From Palleronia abyssalis (GTDB lineage: Bacteria > Pseudomonadota > Alphaproteobacteria > Rhodobacterales > Rhodobacteraceae), in NCBI RefSeq assembly GCF_900302445.1, contig NZ_ONZF01000005.1, positions 1-64,000 of the forward strand: a stretch of DNA of 64,000 nucleotides, in the 5' to 3' direction. The notes under the pieces were generated by a model that worked only from the letters and a program-made list of their open reading frames with translations, did no database searches and was not told the DNA's origin. Shown piece after piece: positions 30,046-38,678 of the stretch. Position numbers and translations under genes: made by a program. Every line of letters begins with the position of its first letter. Within the stretch, counting starts at the first letter, position 1.

Positions 30046-31578
30046 ATGCGCGGGCCGCACAACATCTGGCGGCTGATCCGCACTGGCGCGACGCTCGAGC
30101 GGACGGGTGCGATGATCGTCGTGCTGGACGCCTTTCGCGCACCGCGATCTTTGCGAATCGCCGCCCGAACTTTGGGCTGGCCATTCAAATGGCTGGGATA
30201 CAAGGGCGATCCGGCCCTGCCCCCGGCGACGCGCGCGATCCAAGCCCTTGGCCCGGCCTATATCAAGTTTGGCCAGGTTCTGTCGACGCGGCCCGATGTG
30301 GTCGGCGACGAGTTGGCGACGCAGCTCCGGGTTCTCCAGGACAGGCTGCCCCCGTTTCCCCGGGATGTTGCCTTGGAAACAGTTCGACGCGAACTCGAGA
30401 TAGATCCAAACGAAGTTTTCGAGGAATTTTCCGAGCCGGTGGCCGCCGCCTCGATCGCGCAGGTGCACCATGCCCGTTTGCGGGACTCCGGCAAGGAAGT
30501 CGCGATCAAGGTGCTGCGTCCGGGGATCGAACGGGCGTTCAGACGCGATGTTGATGCCTTCTATCTGGCTGCGCGACTCGTCAATTTGCTTGCGCCATCT
30601 GCCCGTCGCCTGAGGCCGCTCGAGGTCATACGCCATTTCGATGGCGTGGTAAAAGGTGAACTCGACCTGCGGCTCGAGACCTCCGCATCGGCGGAATTTG
30701 CCGCAAATACCGCTGAGGATGCGGGTTTCCGCGTTCCGGAAATTCACTGGTTCCTGTCTTCCCGCAGGGTCATGACCCTGGAATGGGCCGACGGCATCTC
30801 GGCAAGCGATATCGCGGCGATCGATGCGGCTGGCCATGACCGCAAGGCACTCGGCGAACGGGTGCTGCGTCTATTCCTGAGCCATGCGTTGCGCGACGGT
30901 TTCTTCCATGCCGACATGCATCAGGGCAATCTGAAGGTCGCGCGCAACGGTGATATCATAGCGCTTGATTTCGGGATCATGGGCCGGCTCGACGAGTATA
31001 CGCGCCGGGTCTATGCCGAGATCCTGTTCGGCTTCATCCGGAAGGATTATCGTCGGGTCGCAGAAGTTCATTTCGAGGCCGGCTACGTTCCCGCCGATCA
31101 GGACATCGACGAGTTCGCGCGCGCCCTGCGTGCTGTGGGGGAGCCTATTTTCGGAATGGATGCGACGCGCATCTCGATGGGACGACTTCTGAATTATCTA
31201 TTTGAAGTGACGGAGCGGTTTGGCATGCCGACCCGGACCGAGCTGATCCTGCTTCAGCGAACCATGGTTGTCGTAGAAGGGGTCTCCCGCTCGCTTTACC
31301 CGCAGATCAACATCTGGGAGGTCGCGCAGCCGATCGTCGAGGAATACATTCGCGAAAATATCGGTCCCAAAGCCCTTTTCCGGGATATGGCCCGGACGCT
31401 TCGCGTCCTTGCGCGGTTCGGGCCAAAACTGCCCAAAATGGCGGAAGACACCCTGATCTGGAGCGCCGTAGAAAGGGAGGAGGAGCGGGCGATGTCCTTG
31501 TTCTCACACCCCGTCGTTGTCGGCGCGGTTTCCTCCCTGGTGACCACGATCGTCATTGGCGCAGTTTTTCTGATCTAG
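30046..31578 (+). CDS. ubiB: Ubiquinone biosynthesis protein UbiB (ADCK-type kinase-like)
   Basis: A 510-residue atypical kinase-like protein needed for ubiquinone synthesis. It has the KxGQ motif in AYIKFGQVLSTRPDVVGDEL, the Ala-rich loop EPVAAASIAQVHHARLRDSG, the catalytic-loop equivalent DGFFHADMHQGNLKV and DFG in IALDFGIMGRLDEYTRRVYA. One or two hydrophobic helices at the C-terminus (VVVGAVSSLVTTIVIGAVFL) anchor it to the membrane. It is translated right after ubiE. UbiB has ATPase activity and is thought to help extract lipid intermediates. Confidence 0.96.
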   Translation: MRGPHNIWRLIRTGATLERTGAMIVVLDAFRAPRSLRIAARTLGWPFKWLGYKGDPALPPATRAIQALGPAYIKFGQVLSTRPDVVGDELATQLRVLQDRLPPFPRDVALETVRRELEIDPNEVFEEFSEPVAAASIAQVHHARLRDSGKEVAIKVLRPGIERAFRRDVDAFYLAARLVNLLAPSARRLRPLEVIRHFDGVVKGELDLRLETSASAEFAANTAEDAGFRVPEIHWFLSSRRVMTLEWADGISASDIAAIDAAGHDRKALGERVLRLFLSHALRDGFFHADMHQGNLKVARNGDIIALDFGIMGRLDEYTRRVYAEILFGFIRKDYRRVAEVHFEAGYVPADQDIDEFARALRAVGEPIFGMDATRISMGRLLNYLFEVTERFGMPTRTELILLQRTMVVVEGVSRSLYPQINIWEVAQPIVEEYIRENIGPKALFRDMARTLRVLARFGPKLPKMAEDTLIWSAVEREEERAMSLFSHPVVVGAVSSLVTTIVIGAVFLI

Positions 31579-31583
31579 GTCGG

Positions 31584-32276
31584 TTATGTCCCCGGTCTTT
31601 GCCGAACCGCGGTCACGGCATCTGCCGGAATCTCCAGGTCCTCCCCGAAAGACAGAATGGGACCCGTCGCGCTCATACGTACTTCGGATACCGGTGCGTA
31701 GACCGAAGCGCCCTCTGCGGCGATCAATTCGCCCGACTGGAACCCTTCAACAGTGAAGCTGTACGCACCCGCGGTCGCCGTCTGCCCGGAATGCGTCTGG
31801 CCATTCCAGTTCACGGCTGTTTCCGACCCGTTGAGGGTCTGGCGGAAGACCTCCGTTCCAGCTGGATCTCGGACGACAAGCTGCTGAATTTCGCCTAGGC
31901 CTCCGGTCGGCGGCGAAACCGTGATTGGCGAACCGGTAAACTGCGCCGGCATGACCGCCTCGACTTCCTTGCCGATCCACTGCGTCATGCCGGTGAATTC
32001 GGCTTGGCTGGCTTGCTTGGCCATATCTGCAAGAAGCTGGTTTGTCTGCACCTGTTGTTCGACACTGGAGAACGTCGCAAGCTGCGTGGCAAATTCTTCG
32101 GCCTTCATCGGATTGAGCGGGTCCTGATTGGTCATCTGCGTTGTGAGCAGTTTCAGGAACATCTCGAAATCCGAGGAAATTTTAGTGCCGTCGCCGGATT
32201 TTGTTTCCGTACCGGCCTTTGCGCCGGTATTCTGAGACGCTGTGATTGATTGTGGTGTGGTCGTAACCGTGTCCAT
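31584..32276 (-). CDS. flgD: Flagellar hook assembly protein (hook cap)
   Basis: A 230-residue hook-capping scaffold. The conserved N-terminal block is [20 protein letters not shown] followed by [20 protein letters not shown]. The C-terminal part has the tudor/FnIII-like hybrid fold seen in [20 protein letters not shown] and [20 protein letters not shown]. It is exported to cap the growing hook. It lies 9 bases after fliK on the same strand. The hook protein gene flgE itself is not in the window. Confidence 0.93.
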   Translation of the reverse strand: MDTVTTTPQSITASQNTGAKAGTETKSGDGTKISSDFEMFLKLLTTQMTNQDPLNPMKAEEFATQLATFSSVEQQVQTNQLLADMAKQASQAEFTGMTQWIGKEVEAVMPAQFTGSPITVSPPTGGLGEIQQLVVRDPAGTEVFRQTLNGSETAVNWNGQTHSGQTATAGAYSFTVEGFQSGELIAAEGASVYAPVSEVRMSATGPILSFGEDLEIPADAVTAVRQRPGT

Positions 32277-32285
32277 TCGAAACCT

Positions 32286-33599
32286 CTAAAAGCGCAGATC
32301 TAGGCCATCGGCTTGGGGCTGGCCGATGGTTGCGGGAAGCGGGGGCGTTTCGGCAGCTAGCTGTACAGTCCCCAATATTGCAGGCTGGCGGGTGAACGAC
32401 TGTTGTTGACGTTTGTTGGCGCCGGAATCCCCAAAATCAATTTGCGCATCCGCGATCCCCGCGTTTTTCAGTTCCGCAGCCAAGTCGGCTGCATGGCGGC
32501 GGAGAAGTTGCATGGTATCGTCCCTGTCAGCAAAGAGCCTGACGATCATCCCGGCGTCGCTCGATGACATTGTGATGCGGACTTTGCCCAATTCTTCGGG
32601 TGACAGCGCGACTTCACAGGTATTTCCATCGGATCGAACGATCGCACTGGCGAGGCTTTGCGCCACGGGACGCGCCTCCGCCGGTGTGGAATGCGAGACA
32701 CTATTCAGAACGGGGTTATGGGAAGATGCCTGAATCAGTTCAGGGCTTGAACTGTTGCTCAGCTTGACGCTGGAGCTTCCTTCAAGGGACAGTTGAGCGA
32801 TCGGGCTAAGTTTCGGGCGATCCATCCAGAATATCTGGGGGGCGATTGCAGGTTGCGTGTTTGCCTTGGGCTGCGCGGGCTCCGCCGTGACGGAACTGCG
32901 CTGAGCTAACTCGGTCCCAATTTCGTGTCCGGTCTCCTTTCGCGAGGTGGGTGAGCTGTGACTCGTCAAATCACTGGCAGACTTTGGAGAAGCATCAAGA
33001 GAGTGGCGCTGCTTCAGGAGGTCGGTGCCAACTGTTTCTTCGCCATCTGAAGTCGGCACGCCGGGGTTGGGGTCAGTTTTTCCACCCTTATCCGACGGGG
33101 TGCCGGCAGCATCGACGATAACCGTACCCAAAGCCGCTGGCCCATTCTCGCTGGGACCGGCGGACGTGGAAGCGCTACTATCTATCGAAAGTTCCTTCAC
33201 CGAGCCTTCGGGTGCTGTTGCGTTTCCCAGCGGCGGCTCCGCCCCGGCAAACCCACTATCTCCGTACGCTAGGTTTTGTGTTCGCGGGAGGGGCGGTTCG
33301 TCGGGATCACCGCCCGGCTCTTCGGCGATGCCAAGGAGAATTTCGGTGTCCTCGGAGCCATCGTCGGTTCCCTGTAATCCATGATCATCCGGCGCGTCTG
33401 CCCTTCCTGGGCGTTTTGTATCCCGGGGGGGCAACGCTTCGGTATCAACAGCGTCCCAAGTATCTGTTTTCCCCCTCTCTTCGGCTTTCTCCAGCGCGTC
33501 TTCCCAACCGCTCCCCTGCCCCTCCTTCGGAAGGGTTCCGGCAGCGGGGCGATTGGGCTTTGGTGCCAGGATAGTCTGTGGTGCATTGATCTGGGTCAT
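32286..33599 (-). CDS. fliK: Flagellar hook-length control protein FliK-like
   Basis: A 437-residue protein. The first 300 residues are low-complexity and rich in Ser, Pro, Glu and Gly, as in FliK molecular rulers. The C-terminal Flg_hook domain is clear: NTCEVALSPEELGKVRITMS, GMIVRLFADRDDTMQLLRRH and AADLAAELKNAGIADAQIDF. FliK measures hook length and switches export specificity through FlhB. It is divergent from the rod-binding gene, with 77 bases between starts, and co-oriented with flgD. Confidence 0.85.
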   Translation of the reverse strand: MTQINAPQTILAPKPNRPAAGTLPKEGQGSGWEDALEKAEERGKTDTWDAVDTEALPPRDTKRPGRADAPDDHGLQGTDDGSEDTEILLGIAEEPGGDPDEPPLPRTQNLAYGDSGFAGAEPPLGNATAPEGSVKELSIDSSASTSAGPSENGPAALGTVIVDAAGTPSDKGGKTDPNPGVPTSDGEETVGTDLLKQRHSLDASPKSASDLTSHSSPTSRKETGHEIGTELAQRSSVTAEPAQPKANTQPAIAPQIFWMDRPKLSPIAQLSLEGSSSVKLSNSSSPELIQASSHNPVLNSVSHSTPAEARPVAQSLASAIVRSDGNTCEVALSPEELGKVRITMSSSDAGMIVRLFADRDDTMQLLRRHAADLAAELKNAGIADAQIDFGDSGANKRQQQSFTRQPAILGTVQLAAETPPLPATIGQPQADGLDLRF

Positions 33600-33676
33600 G
33601 AAGCGACTGAAACGCGAAATGCTTACTATTTCTTTACCCGGAAAGAGAATGGTGTCGGAAACGCAGGAGTGAACGC

Positions 33677-33940
33677 ATGGAAATTCTCGCAGCAGGACCG
33701 ACTACGCCGCGGGCCGTCGAAATGAGGAAAACAGCTGAGAAAATGGAGGCCGCCTTCCTTGCCGAAATGCTGAAAGGGGCGGGTCTGGGTGAGATGGACG
33801 GTGAGTTTGGTGGAGGCATCGGTGAAGGGCAGTTCGCCTCACTGATGCGTCACGAGCAGGCGAAACTGATGGTGGACGCCGGGGGAATCGGATTGGCCGA
33901 ACACTTATTCCGCGCAATGGGAGATGCCGAGAATGCGTAA
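33677..33940 (+). CDS. FlgJ N-terminal-type rod-binding protein (CheL-like)
   Basis: An 87-residue protein matching only the rod-binding half of FlgJ: KTAEKMEAAFLAEMLKGAGL, then FGGGIGEGQFASLMRHEQAK and GGIGLAEHLFRAM. The muramidase domain of enterobacterial FlgJ is absent, as usual in alphaproteobacteria, where the stand-alone form is often called CheL. It probably caps rod assembly. It overlaps the next gene by a few bases. Confidence 0.85.
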   Translation: MEILAAGPTTPRAVEMRKTAEKMEAAFLAEMLKGAGLGEMDGEFGGGIGEGQFASLMRHEQAKLMVDAGGIGLAEHLFRAMGDAENA

Positions 33941-34268
33941 CCCTCTGCGGCGGCTCGAAAAACTTTTGAAGCGGGAGCGCGATGAGCTTCTTGTCGGGAA
34001 TATCCAGGGTGCTCTGGCCCTGCTGGACGAAAAAGAACGGCTGGTGCGTGACCTCGAGAACAGTCAGCCCGAAGGCACGGAACTTCAGAAAATTCAGACC
34101 GAGGCTGCCCGAAACCTTGATCTGATAAAGGCGGCCTGGAACGGGATCACGGCTGCACGATCCCGTATCGAGGTTGCGCAATCGACACCTTCCCTGAGAA
34201 CCTACGGCGCGGATGGGCATTCCTCGGAGGTGTCCGGGCGGAAGAACGGGCTGGAGCGACGAGCGTAA
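33933..34268 (+). CDS. FlgN-like flagellar export chaperone candidate
   Basis: A 111-residue, strongly helical and charged protein with a coiled-coil pattern (RRLEKLLKRERDELLVGNIQ, ALALLDEKERLVRDLENSQP and AARNLDLIKAAWNGITAARS). Size, helicity and position after the rod-binding gene fit FlgN, the chaperone for hook-filament junction proteins, but sequence identity is weak. ATG 33933 is used; an upstream in-frame ATG at 33924 is also possible. It overlaps the stop of the rod-binding gene by eight bases. Confidence 0.65.
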   Translation: MRNPLRRLEKLLKRERDELLVGNIQGALALLDEKERLVRDLENSQPEGTELQKIQTEAARNLDLIKAAWNGITAARSRIEVAQSTPSLRTYGADGHSSEVSGRKNGLERRA

Positions 34269-34353
34269 GCTGCTCGCAGGTTTCACGTTTTCGACAGGGT
34301 GATTGCCTGAGCATTCCGAACTGTGGAAGGTCCAGCGGCAAAGAGGAGGCCGC

Positions 34354-34962
34354 ATGCTGGATCCCGTGGTCCGAAGGTTCATCGATCCGCCGCTCGACCG
34401 CGCAGGACGGGTTCTGGCAGGGTGGGGCGCTTCTGCCGACGCAGTTACACTGGCCGGACTTGCCCTGGGACTTCTCTCGGCAGGCCTGATTGCGCGGGGC
34501 CTGTTCGACTTGGCGCTGGCCTTCCTTTTGGTGTCGCGGATTGCGGACGGGCTCGATGGGGCTGTCGCTCGAGCCTCGGTGAAGACGCAGTTCGGAGGGA
34601 TGCTCGATATTGCCGCCGATTTCCTGTTTTACGGCGCGATCCCGCTGGCCTTCGCAGTCGCTTCTCCTTCGGAAAACGCCGTCGCTGCGGCTTTCCTCTT
34701 GCTTAGTTTTTACTTCAACGCGACGACATTCCTCGGGTTTGCTATCCTTGCGGAAAAACGGGGAATGGATACCGCCGCGCAGGGCGAGAAAACGCTCTAC
34801 TATTCGAACGGACTGCTCGAGGGGACCGAGACGATTGTGTTCTTCGTCGTCCTGTGTCTGTTGCCGGACTACTTCCCCACGCTAGCCTACGTTTTCGGTG
34901 GTTTGTGCTTCATCACCGCGACGCTTCGCCTTCTGGCGGCGCGTCGGATTTTCGCGAACTGA
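34354..34962 (+). CDS. CDP-alcohol phosphatidyltransferase-family membrane protein (YnjF-like)
   Basis: A 202-residue membrane protein with the full CDP-alcohol phosphotransferase signature D-G-x2-A-R-x8-G-x3-D-x3-D in DGAVARASVKTQFGGMLDIA AD. Several membrane helices surround it (LALGLLSAGLIARGLFDLAL and AAAFLLLSFYFNATTFLGFA). Such enzymes transfer a phospho-alcohol from a CDP-alcohol, as in phospholipid synthesis; the substrates are unknown. AGGAGG (34343-34348) sets the start at ATG 34354. It is followed 10 bases on by an ABC transporter like E. coli ynjBCD, and E. coli ynjF encodes the same enzyme type in the same cluster. Confidence 0.85.
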   Translation: MLDPVVRRFIDPPLDRAGRVLAGWGASADAVTLAGLALGLLSAGLIARGLFDLALAFLLVSRIADGLDGAVARASVKTQFGGMLDIAADFLFYGAIPLAFAVASPSENAVAAAFLLLSFYFNATTFLGFAILAEKRGMDTAAQGEKTLYYSNGLLEGTETIVFFVVLCLLPDYFPTLAYVFGGLCFITATLRLLAARRIFAN

Positions 34963-34972
34963 AAGGACTTGC

Positions 34973-36163
34973 ATGCGATCTTTCTTGCCCATCGTTCTCT
35001 CACTGGCGCCCCTGTCGGCGCTCGCTGAAACGGCCCTGCTGGATTGGGATTCGATCCTCGAGGAGGCCGAGGGGCAAACCGTGTATTGGCACGCATGGGG
35101 CGGGTCCACGGCGACGAACGACTTCATTACGTGGCTGGGCGATAAGGTCGAGGACGAGTACGGAGTGACCCTTGAGCATGTGAAGCTGACCGATACGGCC
35201 GATGCGGTTACCCGGGTGCTTAGCGAGAAGCAGGCCGGGAAGGATGATGAGGGGGCGGTCGATCTTATTTGGATCAACGGGGCGAATTTTGCCTCTATGA
35301 AAGAGGCCGGACTTCTATTCGGCCCTTGGTCCGAGGGTATCCCGAATGCCGATCTGGTCGCGGACGACGAGATCGTGGCCAGTGATTTCGGCACCGCGGT
35401 GGATGGGCTGGAGAGCCCATGGGCCAAGGCGCAGTTCGTCTTCATGTACGACAGCGCGGATGCCGAGCCCTTGCAGTCCATGGACGCGCTGCACGACTGG
35501 GCTGCCGAGAATCCCGGTCGCTTCACATTTCCCCAGCCGCCCGATTTCCTGGGGACGACTTTCCTGAAACAGGCACTGGTCTCGCTGGTCGAATCGCCCT
35601 CCGTCTTGCAGGAGCCGGTCGATCAGCATGACTTCGAAGCCGTTACCGCACCGCTATGGGCCTATCTCGACTCGCTCCAACCTAACCTGTGGCGCGAGGG
35701 GCAGACCTATCCCGCAAGTGGACCGGCGCAATTCCAACTGGTCTCGGACGAGGAGATCGACATAGCACCTACTTTGTCCCCCTCGGAAGCCTCGACCGCG
35801 ATCGCCAATTTCCAATTGCCCGACAGTGTGCGGACTTTTGTGCCCGAGGGAGGGACCATCGGGAATGCCAGTTTTGTGGCGATCCCGTTCAATTCGGGCT
35901 CCAAGGCGGGTGCGATGGTTGTCGCGAACGCAATCCTGTCGCCCGAAGTGCAACTGCGTCAGCAGGACCCGGACGTTCTCGGGTACGGCACCGTACTTGA
36001 TATGGACAAACTCAGCGCTGATCAGGCGCAGGCGTTTGATGAGCTTGAACTTGGGATCGCGACATTGGGTCCGGCCGAATTGGGCCCGGTTCTGCCCGAG
36101 CCGCATTCCAGCTGGTCCGCCGCTGTCGAGGAGGCATGGATCGAACGCTACGGCGCCGACTGA
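34973..36163 (+). CDS. ABC transporter substrate-binding protein (YnjB-like)
   Basis: A 396-residue periplasmic binding protein with a signal peptide (MRSFLPIVLSLAPLSALAET). The mature part resembles YnjB: AEGQTVYWHAWGGSTATNDF, AVDLIWINGANFASMKEAGL with LFGPWSEGIPN, PWAKAQFVFMYDSADAEPLQ and FVAIPFNSGSKAGAMVVANA. YnjB-type proteins are distant relatives of thiamine and iron binding proteins; their ligand is not established. It is the second gene of the ynjF-ynjB-ynjC-ynjD-like operon, and the permease follows 15 bases later. Confidence 0.88.
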   Translation: MRSFLPIVLSLAPLSALAETALLDWDSILEEAEGQTVYWHAWGGSTATNDFITWLGDKVEDEYGVTLEHVKLTDTADAVTRVLSEKQAGKDDEGAVDLIWINGANFASMKEAGLLFGPWSEGIPNADLVADDEIVASDFGTAVDGLESPWAKAQFVFMYDSADAEPLQSMDALHDWAAENPGRFTFPQPPDFLGTTFLKQALVSLVESPSVLQEPVDQHDFEAVTAPLWAYLDSLQPNLWREGQTYPASGPAQFQLVSDEEIDIAPTLSPSEASTAIANFQLPDSVRTFVPEGGTIGNASFVAIPFNSGSKAGAMVVANAILSPEVQLRQQDPDVLGYGTVLDMDKLSADQAQAFDELELGIATLGPAELGPVLPEPHSSWSAAVEEAWIERYGAD

Positions 36164-36178
36164 CGGAGCGCGCTGGGA

Positions 36179-37852
36179 ATGGGACGGGTTTTTCCCGCGC
36201 TTGCCGTTGCCGTCATGATCGGCCCCGTTTTGGCGGGCCTCTGGGGGGCCGCGTTGCCCGCATTCGGGCACCTTCCCAGCGCCGGATTCCAGGGTCCGTC
36301 GTTGATCGGTTTGCAGAGGCTGATCGAATGGCGCGGCGTTGTTGAAGCGTCTGTTCTTTCTGTCACGACCGGAGTGTCGGCCACCCTCGGGTCTCTATGC
36401 ATCGTCGTCCTGATCGTATCGGGTTGGTCGGGCACGATGGTTTTTACATGGTTGCAAAGGGTGCTCTCCCCCCTGCTTTCGGTGCCGCACGCTGCGGCCG
36501 CTTTCGGCCTGGCGTTCCTCGTCGCGCCTTCGGGTTGGCTTCTCCGACCAGCGGCCCTGTTTCTGGGGTGGGAGAGGCCGCCGGACATGCTGGTGGTCGG
36601 CGATCCCCTTGGGTTGACGATGACGGCCGGGCTGATCGCGAAAGAGGTTCCGTTCCTCCTACTCATGACCTTGGCGGCGTTGCCACAGGCCGATAGCCAA
36701 AAGTCCAATCTGATCGTGCAAAGTTTAGGCTATGGGCGCGTAACGGGTTGGCTGAAGTCAGTTTTCCCGCGGGTCTATGCTCAGATCCGCCTGCCGGTGT
36801 ATGTCGTTCTGGCATATTCGATGTCGGTCGTGGATGTCGCGATGATCCTCGGTCCGACCACGCCGCCCACGCTTTCGGTTCAGATTGTCGAGTGGATGGG
36901 ATCGCCCAACCTCTCGAACCGCCTGACAGCGGGGGCGGGGGCCATATGGCAACTGGTTCTGGTCTTGGCGGCGCTTCTCGTATGGCGGGCCGTCGAGCGG
37001 CTGTGCGCGTGCCTTGGGCGGAAATGGGCCGGTGAAGGTCAGCGCGACGTGGGCGATGCGCCCGCGCGCGCAATGGGGTTCGGATTTCTGATCTTCACGT
37101 CCGGCGCCGTGCTGTTGGGCCTTGCCGTGGTCGGCCTTTGGTCAATAGCGGGCTTCTGGCGTTTTCCCGCCATGGTTCCAGATACCTTGACGCTTGGCAT
37201 CTGGGCACGCCACTCCGACGATCTCGCCGCGACCGTCGCGGACACATTCGTCGTCGCGGGCATTGCGGTCGCTATCGCCATGATACTGACGGTGGGTTGT
37301 CTCGAGACTGAATATCGCAGGCGCCGCCCCATGACGCCCGCCGCGGTTTGGCTTCTCTACGCGCCGCTCCTTGTCCCCCAGACGGCGTTTCTTCCCGGTC
37401 TTCAAACCCTGCTTCTCTCTTTCGGGGCCGATACCGGGCGGGCCCCGGTAGTGTTCGCGCACCTCGTGTTCGTCCTGCCTTATGTGTTCCTGTCGCTGGG
37501 GGACCCGTGGCGCGCGTGGGACACACGCTATGCCACGACTGCGGCAGCCATGGGCGCGTCATCCACCCGTGTGCTTGTTTTCGTTCGTTTCCCGATGCTG
37601 GTGCGCCCCTTGCTGACGGCCATAGCGATCGGTTTGGCTGTAAGCGTGGGTCAGTATCTTCCGACATTGCTGATCGGTGGCGGGCGGGTTGCCACGCTTA
37701 CCACCGAAGCTGTTGCACTGGCCTCGGGCGGCGACCGGAGGGCGATCGGGGTGTTCGCCGTCGCGCAGACCCTAGCGGCGCTTTTTCCATTCGCGCTTGC
37801 CCTCGCAGTACCGGCGCTGGTCTTTGCGAACAGACGAGGCATGCATGTCTGA
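36179..37852 (+). CDS. ABC transporter permease, fused two-domain (YnjC-like)
   Basis: A 557-residue inner-membrane protein with two binding-protein-dependent permease units in tandem and about 12 helices. EAA-like cytoplasmic loops can be seen in each half: KSNLIVQSLGYGRVTGWLKS in the first and YATTAAAMGASSTRVLVFVR in the second. Such fused permeases are typical of the ThiP/FbpB/YnjC group, needing no second permease subunit. It overlaps the downstream ATPase gene by eight bases. Confidence 0.9.
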   Translation: MGRVFPALAVAVMIGPVLAGLWGAALPAFGHLPSAGFQGPSLIGLQRLIEWRGVVEASVLSVTTGVSATLGSLCIVVLIVSGWSGTMVFTWLQRVLSPLLSVPHAAAAFGLAFLVAPSGWLLRPAALFLGWERPPDMLVVGDPLGLTMTAGLIAKEVPFLLLMTLAALPQADSQKSNLIVQSLGYGRVTGWLKSVFPRVYAQIRLPVYVVLAYSMSVVDVAMILGPTTPPTLSVQIVEWMGSPNLSNRLTAGAGAIWQLVLVLAALLVWRAVERLCACLGRKWAGEGQRDVGDAPARAMGFGFLIFTSGAVLLGLAVVGLWSIAGFWRFPAMVPDTLTLGIWARHSDDLAATVADTFVVAGIAVAIAMILTVGCLETEYRRRRPMTPAAVWLLYAPLLVPQTAFLPGLQTLLLSFGADTGRAPVVFAHLVFVLPYVFLSLGDPWRAWDTRYATTAAAMGASSTRVLVFVRFPMLVRPLLTAIAIGLAVSVGQYLPTLLIGGGRVATLTTEAVALASGGDRRAIGVFAVAQTLAALFPFALALAVPALVFANRRGMHV

Positions 37853-38477
37853 GGGGCTGGTTCTCTCGAACGTCACGATTAAACTTGCGGGGACCGAAAT
37901 CGTCGCCGTGAACAGGCGCATCGGTCCGGGCGAAGTTCTCACTGTCATGGGACCTTCCGGATCGGGTAAATCGACGCTGCTCAGTTATCTGGTCGGAACG
38001 CTTCCCCGCGCGTTCGAGGGGGCGGGCGGGATCGAGTTGAACGGGCGAAAACTGAATGGCTTGCCGACGAACCGACGCCGAATCGGCATACTATTTCAGG
38101 ACGATCTGTTGTTTCCGCATCTCTCGGTGGCCGGTAATCTGGGGTTCGGGGTTCCGCCTGGACCACGCAAGGACCGACGCCAAACCATCGAAGCGGCCCT
38201 GGACGAAGTTGGTTTGACCGGGTTCGGGCCACGTGATCCGGCAACGTTGTCAGGGGGGCAAAAGGCGCGTGTCGCCCTGATGCGAACGCTACTGGCCAGG
38301 CCCGAAGCGCTGCTGTTGGATGAGCCGTTTTCCCGTCTGGACGCCGACCGACGGACGCGCACGCGTGACTTGGTATTCTCGATCACACGCGCGCGCGCAC
38401 TGCCGGTCCTTCTCGTGACGCATGACGCCGAGGATGCGGCCGCCGCCGGTGGCGAGCCATTCCTTCTAGGTGGTTAA
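37845..38477 (+). CDS. ABC transporter ATP-binding protein (YnjD-like)
   Basis: A 210-residue ABC ATPase that energises the YnjC-like permease. Walker A is GPSGSGKSTLLSYLV, the Q-loop is IGILFQDDLLFPHLSVAGNL, the signature is TLSGGQKARVALMRTLLARP, Walker B is ALLLDEPFSRLD and the H-loop is LLVTHDAEDA. The length is short for an importer ATPase, without a C-terminal regulatory domain, matching YnjD. ATG 37845 overlaps the permease stop. It is the last gene of the cassette; flagellin follows 201 bases on. Confidence 0.93.
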   Translation: MSEGLVLSNVTIKLAGTEIVAVNRRIGPGEVLTVMGPSGSGKSTLLSYLVGTLPRAFEGAGGIELNGRKLNGLPTNRRRIGILFQDDLLFPHLSVAGNLGFGVPPGPRKDRRQTIEAALDEVGLTGFGPRDPATLSGGQKARVALMRTLLARPEALLLDEPFSRLDADRRTRTRDLVFSITRARALPVLLVTHDAEDAAAAGGEPFLLGG

Positions 38478-38531
38478 AGCTCGAATTATTCCAAATTTCC
38501 CAGTTGTTGCCATGGTCTTACCCCGGCGTTG

Positions 38532-38546
38532 TTAGGCCTCTGTTAG
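38532..38546 (+). promoter_or_regulatory. Possible CtrA-type site upstream of flagellin
   Basis: TTAG-N7-TTAG differs from the CtrA consensus TTAA-N7-TTAA at two positions and lies 133 bases before the flagellin ATG. CtrA drives flagellar genes in many alphaproteobacteria. A two-mismatch site is expected by chance about once per few hundred bases, so this is only suggestive. Confidence 0.3.
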
Positions 38547-38678
38547 AACTTTTGCCCCACGTTGCGGATGTCGAAAACAGACGCACCGTCCCTGGGCGGA
38601 CAAGGTCAGAACGGCCACAGCATTTGCCCTAGGGGCGATTTCCGGGCGCATAAAGCGGCCCGAACGAAGAGGGAAATT

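Noticed and set aside
33623-33637. CtrA-like TTAC-N7-TTAC between fliK and the rod-binding gene
   Set aside because: Two mismatches to the consensus; such sites arise by chance too often to report as a feature.
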